Source: Rapana venosa (taxonomy: Eukaryota > Mollusca > Gastropoda > Neogastropoda > Muricidae). From it: a stretch of 64,000 bases of DNA. Positions 56,164-64,000 of the stretch are shown here, piece after piece; within the stretch, counting starts at the first letter, position 1; each line of letters starts with the position of its first letter. Under the pieces are notes generated by a model. That model had not been told where the DNA came from. It searched no databases and saw only the letters and a list, made by a program, of their open reading frames with translations. Made by a program: the position numbers and the translations under genes. Where the stretch lies: contig CM054145.1 of the NCBI GenBank assembly GCA_028751875.1, forward strand, positions 1,764,067-1,828,066, written 5' to 3'.

Positions 56164-56225
56164 CAAGGAAGAGAATAACATCAGTCCGTAGAAGACCATG
56201 GAGCAGACCAGCCTTGTGGAGAGAG
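55741..56225 (-). repeat. Tandem copies of the TM7-TM8 exon start with acceptor
   Basis: Copies start at 56212 (CCACAAG|G, LVCSMVFYGLM), 56033 (CTCCAAG|G, LVCSMVFYRLM) and about 55908 (damaged, no AG). The fourth is the copy at 55740. Spacing is 125-179 bp. Each copy is embedded in (CT)n on the coding strand, which acts as a natural polypyrimidine tract. A 341-codon minus-strand frame (56464-55439) spans them because (CT)n has no stops. Confidence 0.8.
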
Positions 56226-57420
<1,195 letters not shown>

Positions 57421-57429
57421 GAGAATTGG

Positions 57430-57830
57430 TTCTCTCTCTCCAGACACAACCACAGACAGACCCCCCACCCCCCCCCCCTCTCTCTCTCTCTTTCCAACCA
57501 CAACCACAACCACAGACAGACCCCAACCCAACCCCCCCCCTCTCTCTCTCTCTCTTCCAGACACCACCACAACCACAGACAGACCCCAACCCCCCCCCTC
57601 TCTCTCTCTCTCTCTCTTTCCAGACACAACCACAACCACAGACAGACCCCAACCCCCCCCCCCCCTCCTCTCTCTCTCTCTCTCTTTCCAGACACAACCA
57701 CAACCACAGACAGACCCCAACCCCCCCCCCCCCCTCTCTCTCTCTCTTTCCAGACACAACCCAAACCACAGACAGACCCCAACCCAACCCCCACCTCCTC
57801 TCTCTCCCTCTCCAGACACACAGACAAACA
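57430..57830. repeat. Minisatellite, unit about 55-62 bp, seven copies
   Basis: The unit is ctctctctttccagacacaa, ccacaaccacagacagaccc, caacccccccc. It lies in the SLC22 intron next to the exon-end array at 57893. Frames on both strands are spurious. Confidence 0.9.
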
Positions 57831-58084
57831 AAACCAGAAAACCACCACCCTCTCTCTCCCCCTCACTCTCCCACACACTCACCTCACCAATTCAGACACA
57901 AGATCACAGTACGAACTACGAGGACGGGAGAGGTGAAGATGTGCAGGACTTTGTCTGTCTGTCTGTCTGTCTGACTGACTGTCTCCACCCTCCCCCTCTA
58001 TCTCCAATCTCTCTACCCTCTCCCTCCCTTCCCCATTTTTTGTACTCTCTCTCCCTCCCCCACTCAACTCAACTCACCAACCAG

Positions 58085-58335
58085 CCGCCATGGCGCAGTG
58101 GTTAGCGCCTTGGGTTACGGACTGGAAGGTCGCGGGTTCGAATCCCATAAGAGTCATAGGGATTTTTCGGACTCCGGCCGGCTCCTACCCAGAGTGAGTG
58201 TGCTGTGGGCTCAGTGGGAAGACTGGGACAACACAGTCGAGCTTCATCCACTTAACGGATGCGAGTTTGAGAGTGTTGCTCAAATTACCTGACCAACACT
58301 GCAGGTGTCTGTATCTCTCGGGCCCGGTTGACGCC
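58085..58335 (+). repeat. SINE family C, tRNA-derived
   Basis: The head gccgccatggcgcagtggtt has an A box. tcgcgggttcgaatccca is a canonical B box at the right spacing, so the first 70 bp look like a tRNA. The body (ttcggactccggccggctcc, agcttcatccacttaacgga) extends to about 58335 without a poly-A. It interrupts the exon-end array. I judge it a SINE because the arms do not pair like a real tRNA. Confidence 0.75.
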
Positions 58336-58950
58336 AGGATATATTATGATAGTAAGCGTAGAGTACAGCCCTGTCAAGTACTCAAAGCATATGCACTTCC
58401 ACAGCAGCATAATTACGTCATCCTCATTGTCATTGATCATCATGCAATTAAAAAAAAATTGCCTCTGATTCGGTGGTTCCAGTTTCTCTGGTCTCATGGT
58501 GGCCTCAGATTCGTTTGCCCATACACTTCTGTGCCTGTGGTGAGTTTGTGTCAAAGCCTTTGGGGTTGGAGGTTTGCAGGGACGGTTGTTGGAGGACGTT
58601 GTGGTGGTTGCTACCTCGGTGGGCAACTCACTCAGTCTGGCTCCGCGACTGAGCTAATACTGTCGTTAGTAGGGGGTTTAGTAGGTGGTGTCCTGCGTAT
58701 GTTAGCTCAGAACAGGCACCACTGAACACCGCCAAAGTGACCCAGCAGCAGTGCATGGCCCCTCTGGCTGGTGGCCCCACGGCGGCCTGATAGTGATTGG
58801 CTCCCTGTGGACCTCCGACTCTGAGGATGAGACATAACAAACCTGGGTATGGTTGTGGCGGGGAGATTGGAATGAGCGGCGTGGGAACAGCAGGACGGGG
58901 GACGTCACAGAAGATGAGGCAGCAAAAAAATAAAATAAAAAAAATAAAAA
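58336..58950. other. Intronic DNA inside the exon-end array
   Basis: I see no gene or recognised repeat. A short A-rich tract spans 58922-58952. This block and SINE C separate the leftmost exon-end copy from the other six. Confidence 0.5.
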
Positions 58951-59033
58951 AACTCAACTCACCAGTTAAGACACAAGATAACGGTACGAACGACCAGAAC
59001 AGGCGAGGTGAAGATATGCCAGACTCTCTCTCT

Positions 59034-59066
<33 letters not shown>

Positions 59067-59935
59067 CCTCCTCTCTCTCCCCCCCCCCCTCTCTCTCTCT
59101 CTCCCTCCTCTCTCTCTCCCCTCCCTCGCCCCCCCCCCCCTTCCCCACTCACCAGTTCAGGGTACGAACACAGGCGAGGCGAAGATGTGCCAGACTCTCT
59201 CCCCCCCCCCCCCCTTTCTCTCTCTCCCCCGTCTCTCTCCCCTCCCTCCCGCCCTCCCCCCTCAACTCAACTCAACTCACCAGTTGAGACACAAGATGAC
59301 GATACGAACGACCAGAACAGGCGAGGTGAAGATGTGCCAGACTCTCTCTCTCCCCCCCCACCTCTCTCTCTCCTCTCTCACTCTCCCTCCAACTCTTCTT
59401 CCTCGCCCCCCCCCCTCTCCTCTACTCACTCAAACTCACCATTGGGACACAAGATAACGGTATGACGACCACACAGTTAAGTGAAGACGTGCCACTCTCT
59501 CTCTCTCCCCCTCCCTCCCCCCCCCATCTCTCTCCCCCCCTCTCTCTCTCCTCTCCCCTCTCCCCCCCCCCCATCACTCAACAGTTCAGACACAGATCAC
59601 GGTACGAACGACGAACACAGGCGAGTGAAGATGTGCCAGACTCTCTCTCTCTCCCCCCCCCCTCTCTCTCTCCCCCCCCCCATCTCTCCCCCCCCTCTCT
59701 CTCTCTCTCTCCCTACCCTTTCCCTCCCTCCCCCCCCTCAACTCCACTCACCAGTTCAGACACAAGATCACGGTACGAACGATCAGCACGGGAGAGGTGA
59801 AGATGTGCCAGACTTTGTCTGCCTGCCTGCCTGTCTGTCTGACTAACTGACTGTCTCCACCCTCACTCTCTCTCTCCACCCTCTCCCCCCCCCATCTCTC
59901 TCCCCTCCTCCCTCCCCCCCCTCAACTCCACTCAC

Positions 59936-60151
59936 CAGTTCAGACACAAGATGACGGTACGAACGACCAGCACGGGCGAGGTGAAGATGTGCCAGACTCT
60001 CTCTTTCCTGGACACCTCATCGAAGGTGACGGAATCGAAGACCTTCTCTGGCAGCGTGACCTTGTTGACCCGGGCAGCCTCCCGGATGATGGCCTCCGCT
60101 TCCGAGTCACGACCACGGGCCAGTAGCCAGCGTGGGGACTCTGGAATCAGC
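59936..60151 (-). CDS. SLC22-like transporter, PESPRW loop and TM7-entry exon
   Basis: An acceptor CCCGCAG precedes 60151 and a GTGAGT donor follows 59936. The 216 bp (phase 2 to phase 2) read LIPESPRWLLARGRDSEAEA, IIREAARVNKVTLPEKVFDS, VTFDEVSRKERVWHIFTSPV and LVVRTVILCLN. P-SPRWL is the best known SLC22 signature, at the start of the large intracellular loop after TM6, which carries regulatory phosphorylation sites in mammals. YW|W in the previous exon and LN|W into the next confirm the phase. An (AT)n run starts 25 bp upstream of the acceptor. Confidence 0.95.
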
Positions 60152-60165
60152 CTGCGGGATGGATG

Positions 60166-60177
<12 letters not shown>

Positions 60178-60215
<38 letters not shown>
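60178..60215. repeat. (AT)n microsatellite
   Basis: This 38-bp alternating AT run lies just upstream of the exon on its coding strand and next to the SINE B tail, so it is probably that SINE's 3' microsatellite. Confidence 0.9.
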
Positions 60216-60218
<3 letters not shown>

Positions 60219-60460
60219 GTATGGAATTTATATAGTGCTGAATCTTGTAAAACAACAAATCAAAGCGCTCAGATAACCTTTTTTAAAAATTGTATATCGA
60301 GGATAATGGAATAAGCACTCAGGTGATTTTTTTACATCCAGTCCCCGTGTGTATGCGGTTTTGTAAATTCTGTCATCTGTTCCCAACGGCACACAATGGC
60401 CTACTCTTACGAAAAGCGGAACAGGATTTAACGTGTGCGCAAGATGTTCTGCGTGTGTCT
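60216..60460 (-). repeat. SINE family B, 5' truncated
   Basis: The minus strand reads from acatcttgcgcacacgttaa through gtaggccattgtgtgcc and tattccattatcctcg to the tail gcgctttgatttgttgtttt and tataaattccat. The tRNA-like head is missing. It inserted within the SLC22 intron. Confidence 0.85.
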
Positions 60461-60810
60461 GTTTGTCCGTCGTGTTCGACGATGACCTCCAAAACAGCAG
60501 AGGAGGCAGCTGCTGTTTCCGAAATTGGGCAGAAATTTGATTATAGTAGAGATGCCTTGCCATAGTACATCCCCACTCTCTCGGCCAAGTGGGCGTAAGG
60601 ACAGTCAGCGCTGGAGATGTTCTCCAAAGGCCAACCAGCCCCCAGGGCTGCAGCACATATTAAGGACTGTGCCAAGTCAAGCCTCCTAGTGAGAGAGTCA
60701 TAGTCGATCACTAAAGACTAAGCTGTAAAGTGGAATTCCATGGATGAAAAAGCCACTGGTCATACAGCCTCTCACTTTGCTGTTGCTCCCAGCGTCAATG
60801 GTTTATATAC

Positions 60811-60815
<5 letters not shown>
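60461..60815 (+). repeat. Interspersed repeat related to 4406-4595
   Basis: gtgggcgtaaggacagtcag, ggagatgttctccaaaggcc, ccagggctgcagcacatatt and cactttgctgttgctcccag match 4406-4595 in order. The 5' part (60461-60585, ggaggcagctgctgtttccg) is extra here. Confidence 0.7.
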
Positions 60816-60858
<43 letters not shown>

Positions 60859-61162
60859 GTATGTGTACATGTATGTATGTATGTGTGTGTATATATATCT
60901 GTACGCTACGTGTGTGTATAAAATGACAACAATTTTTAAAAAATAAAGAAAAAAAAGGAGTTTTATGAGAGACAAGGATAGGAAAAAGATGTGTGTATGG
61001 GGGGAGTGGGGGAGGGGAAACGAAAAGAAAGAAAAAGGAGAGAGATGGGGGGATGGAGAGAGAAAGGAGAGTGAGAGTGGTGGGTGGGAGAGGGAGAGAG
61101 AGAGAAAGACAGAGAAAAAAAAGGAGAGAGATGGGGGGGGGGGAGGGAGATAGAAAGGACAG

Positions 61163-61225
<63 letters not shown>

Positions 61226-61560
61226 GAGGAAAGAAATGGGGAGAGAGATAGAGACAGACAGACACTCAGGCAGACAGACAGTGAGACAAAATAAAGAGAG
61301 AGAAAGAGCAGAGACAGAGAAAAAGGAGTGACAGAAAGATGGAGGCTAAGACAGTCACACTTAACCACCCCCCACCCACCCCTCAAAACACACACACACA
61401 CAGAGGCTCAAACGCACACGCACACGACCAAATAACCAACCAGCCAGCCAACCTGCTAACGAACCAACTCCCCCACCCACGCACCCACTCCCTCACCCAC
61501 CCACCCATCCCCCAAGAGACCAAGAGCAGACAGAAAGGCACGGACAGAATGGGCTAGCAG
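60816..61560. repeat. Mixed microsatellites in the SLC22 intron
   Basis: C run and (CT)n span 60811-60841, (AT/TGTA)n 60842-60900, GA-rich DNA 61000-61160, (AT)n 61166-61200 and (GA)n 61201-61225. CA-rich DNA runs to about 61510. No gene is visible. Confidence 0.85.
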
Positions 61561-61569
61561 TCACTACTC

Positions 61570-62575
61570 ACCATCCACCCCACCCCCACCCAGCACCCCT
61601 CCACCCTCACCACACCACCCCTCAACCACCCACCCCACCCTACACACTCCCCACCCACACCCTACCCACCACCCCACTCCCTACCCACCAACCCACTCCC
61701 CCACCCACCACCCCACTCCCCACCCACCCACCCCACCTCCCCATCCCCCACCCACCCACTCCCTCACCCACCAACCCCACTCCCTCACCACCCTCCACCC
61801 CACTCCTCACACCCACTCCCTCACCCACCCACCCCACTCCTCCCACCCACGCACACCCCACTCCCTCCACCCACCACCCACTCCCTCACCCACCCAACCC
61901 CACTCCCTCACCCACCCACCCACCCCCACCACCCCCCCACCCACCCACCACCACTCCCCTCACCCACCCACCCCACTCCCCACCCCACCCCACCCCACCC
62001 CCACTCCCACCACACCCCACTCCCTCACCCACCCACTCCCACTCCCTCACCCACCAACCCCACTCCCTCACCCACCAACCCCACCCCCCACCCACCACCC
62101 ACTCCCTCACCCACCACCCACTCCCTCACCCACCCACCCCACTCCCTCACCACCACCCCACTCCCTCACCCACCACTCCACTCACCCACCCACCCCACTC
62201 CCTCACCCACCCACCCCCCCACCTCTCCCCACGCACCCACTCCCTCACCCACCCCACTCCCTCACCCACCCACCCACTCCCTCCCACCCACCCACTCCCT
62301 CACCACACCCACTCCCTCACACCACCCCCCACCCACTCCCTCACCCACCCACCCACTCCCTCACCCACCCACTCCCTCACCCCCCCCACCCCCACACCCC
62401 TCCACCCACCCACCCCCACTCCCTCCACCCACTCCCTCACCCCCCCCACCCCCACCACCCACCCACCCACCCACCCACCCCCTCACCCACACCACTCCCA
62501 CCCCCTCACCACCCACCACCCCTCCCACCCTCCCTCACCCACTCCCTCACCCCCCCACCCACCCACCCACCAACA
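61570..62575. repeat. (CCCACTCCCTCACCCAC)n array, about 1 kb
   Basis: The plus strand is built of cactccctcacccaccc-like units of 14-20 bp. On the coding strand the unit reads GGTGGGTGAGGGAGTG, so it repeats a donor-like GGTGAG and several G runs. It starts about 18 bp downstream of the TM5-6 exon's donor. Gly/Val/Trp-rich frames are artefacts. Confidence 0.92.
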
Positions 62576-62592
62576 AGAAGGAGGAGACTGAC

Positions 62593-62761
62593 CACCAGTA
62601 GGCGAGGAGGCCCAGGACGGGGAAGGAGACGATTCTCTGCAGGGTGTCCCAGTGCGGCACCAGGAAGGCCACAAGGCCCAGCCCCATCACCCCCACAGAC
62701 CAGAACACGTTCACCACCACGCCCACCCACAGGCGTTTCTCCGGGCCCACCAGCTCCATGC
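62593..62761 (-). CDS. SLC22-like transporter, TM5-TM6 exon
   Basis: The acceptor ACATCGCAG precedes 62761. The 169 bp read (G)MELVGPEKRLWVGVVVNVF, WSVGVMGLGLVAFLVPHWDT and LQRIVSFPVLGLLAYWW. SLC22 proteins have E-VG---R---G------F---G---L---AY----W--LQ---S-P---L--YWW at this place. The donor is TG|GTCAGT (62593/62592), a weaker than consensus site. The split Trp codon joins the next exon to give YWWLIPESPRW. Exons for TM1-TM4 must lie to the right, beyond 64000, since none is visible in 62762-64000. Confidence 0.93.
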
Positions 62762-62774
62762 CTGCGATGTAAAT

Positions 62775-62900
62775 AGATAAAGTATGTTCTTTCCAGCCAG
62801 AAGGCCCATAGTATGGTCTTTTGATCCAGAAGGCCCATAGTATGGTCTTTTGATCCAGAAGGCCCATAGTATGTTCTTTCCAGCCAGAAGGCCCATAGAG
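62775..62900. repeat. Minisatellite, unit 30 bp
   Basis: agaaggcccatagtatggtc, ttttgatcc repeats about four times, with ttctttccagcc as the variant end. It begins 14 bp upstream of the TM5-6 exon acceptor on the coding strand. Confidence 0.88.
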
Positions 62901-63034
62901 CCGGAGCTTATCCTGTAGCGTTAAGCGAACTGATGGTTTTTTCACCACCCTTGTGACAGGACGCTAGTCTGTCGCCAGATACTTCCCCAGCAGAGCTGGT
63001 ACCCACTTGTACACAGTAAATAGATAGGTCTACC

Positions 63035-63640
63035 ACTACTGCTGACACCACCAGCAATCACAACAACCATCGCCACCACCAACTACTTCCACTACCAACA
63101 ATAACCACCACAACAACACGACTACCACCAGCAACAACACCAACAACCACAACAATACCACCACCACCAACCACAACACCACTACCTACAACAACACCAC
63201 ACACCACCAACAACAACACACACACACCACCACCACCACTACCCTACAACAACACCACACAACACCACCACCACTACCCTACAACAACACCACACACCCA
63301 CCACTACCTACAACACCACACACCACCACTACCTACAACAACACCACACACCACCACCACCACTAACCTACAACAACACCACACACCACCACCAACAACA
63401 CCACACACTACAACAACAACAACAGCCACAACACCACCACCAACACCCCACACAACCAACACCAACTACCTACAACAACACCCACACCAACAGCCACACC
63501 ACCACCACCATCAACAACCACCACCACAAACAACACAACAACAGTATCATCATCATCACCCTCTACCCAACAACAATAGCAACACCATCATCTTCACCCA
63601 CCACTATAACCCTCTAACCACCACCACCACCAGTCATGCC
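63035..63640. repeat. (CAA/CCA/CACACC)n array
   Basis: acaacaccacacaccaccac-type units dominate. The plus strand is almost free of G. I see no coding function. 62901-63034 before it and 63641-63780 after it are unique and without gene signals. Confidence 0.88.
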
Positions 63641-63782
63641 CCTTCCCCACCCTTATCTCTTCCCCCCCCCCCCCCCCTCCCCACCTGTTATGTCCTTATG
63701 TGCTAGTTGTCCTAAAAGCGTGTATTCTCAATGGAGATATTAATACTTCTGATCTGGAAACTTTCTAGCGGAAACTTCTGGA

Positions 63783-63783
<1 letters not shown>

Positions 63784-63877
<94 letters not shown>

Positions 63878-63900
63878 CACGCACGTGGGTTTGTGTGTAT
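63784..63900. repeat. (AT)n then (GT)n microsatellite
   Basis: About 54 bp of AT is followed by GT with a GCGC interruption. Confidence 0.95.
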
Positions 63901-63924
63901 GTATGTACATTTGAATTTGCTTAA

Positions 63925-64000
63925 TTTAAGCTATTAATTGTTATTGGTTGCATGACTGTAAGAATAGGTTAAATGCAAGCGCTTTGATTTGTCTCTGCAA
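63925..64000 (+). repeat. Shared 3'-tail repeat, cut by the window edge
   Basis: attaattgttattggttgca, tgactgtaagaataggttaa and aagcgctttgatttgtctct match 49006-49090. The terminal tatagcgctatataaatt would lie beyond 64000. Confidence 0.75.

Larger units (their letters stand above)
57893..59935 (-). repeat. Tandem copies of the SLC22 TM7-entry exon 3' end with donor site
   Basis: Copies of the last 50-65 bp of the exon 59936-60151 plus its GTGAGT donor end (minus strand) at about 57898, 58963, 59153, 59282, 59440, 59583 and 59752. Spacing is 129-190 bp in the run 58963-59936. Copies at 57898, 58963, 59282 and 59752 keep an open frame reading HIFTSPVL-VR-VILCLN and a GTGAG donor. Those at 59153, 59440 and 59583 have small deletions. 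Upstream of the copied part each unit is C/T-rich on the plus strand. Copies at 57898 and 59752 share an extra actttgtctgtctg...gactgtctccaccctc segment, so there are two unit types. Confidence 0.85.

Noticed and set aside
58085..58160. Functional tRNA gene
   Set aside because: A and B boxes are good, but the acceptor ends do not pair and repeat body follows. A SINE head explains it better.
61570..62575. Gly/Val/Trp-rich proteins on the minus strand
   Set aside because: They are generated by the CCCACTCCCTCA array and have no start, domain or codon pattern.

Overview
The window is repeat-saturated nuclear DNA of an animal. Coding sequence is split into short exons with GT/AG borders. Most of the rest is microsatellite, minisatellite, tRNA-derived SINEs, RTE-like LINE fragments and a DIRS-like tyrosine-recombinase retrotransposon. 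I think a marine mollusc, probably a gastropod, is most likely, from the mix of repeats and the SLC22 proteins. That is an impression, not a proof. Nothing prokaryotic is present, and nearly all long open frames are stop-free simple repeats.

The only host genes I can support are two SLC22-type (organic cation/carnitine transporter-like) loci, both on the minus strand. One contributes a clean N-terminal exon at 7392-7768 and runs off the left edge. The other occupies about 51.6-62.8 kb. In coding order it has a TM5-6 exon (62593-62761), a PESPRW-loop/TM7 exon (59936-60151), a damaged TM7-8 exon start (55740 and upstream copies), a GRKGR/TM9 piece (55279-55369), a TM10-11 exon (52898-53074), a TM12/PET-motif exon that needs three frames (about 52281-52404), and a C-terminal tail exon ending in a stop (51616-51766). 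The exons before TM5 are not in the window. Splice phases agree for the first three junctions and into the TM12 exon. The later part has indels, so it is either a decaying copy or uncorrected sequence.

Layout: 1-7.1 kb holds a 57-bp minisatellite, poly-C, SINEs, a foldback repeat, and an RTE insertion with an inverted 5' part between roughly 120-bp direct repeats. 7.1-8 kb holds SINE fragments around the N-terminal SLC22 exon. 8-10.6 kb is simple repeats plus an inverted-repeat element. 10.6-11.9 kb is a 5'-truncated RTE. 11.9-16.3 kb is the DIRS-like element with inverted terminal repeats. 16.5-20 kb is SINEs, GT tracts and a purine tract. 20-34.4 kb looks like poor-quality sequence, and 22.7-34.2 kb of it is a corrupted second copy of 34.4-46.9 kb. 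That unit holds a pyrimidine tract, SINEs, an internally deleted RTE and a GTGTAGTGCA-type satellite. 47-51.5 kb holds the satellite end, a LINE 3' end and two SINEs. 51.6-64 kb is the SLC22 gene, with a tandem repeat array beside almost every exon border.

The most unusual signal is inside that SLC22 gene. The 3' end of one exon with its GTGAGT donor is repeated about eight times over 57.9-60.0 kb. The 5' end of the next exon with its acceptor is repeated about four times over 55.7-56.2 kb. Several copies keep the reading frame. The second signal is an abundant SINE whose head reads like tRNA followed by 5S rRNA.
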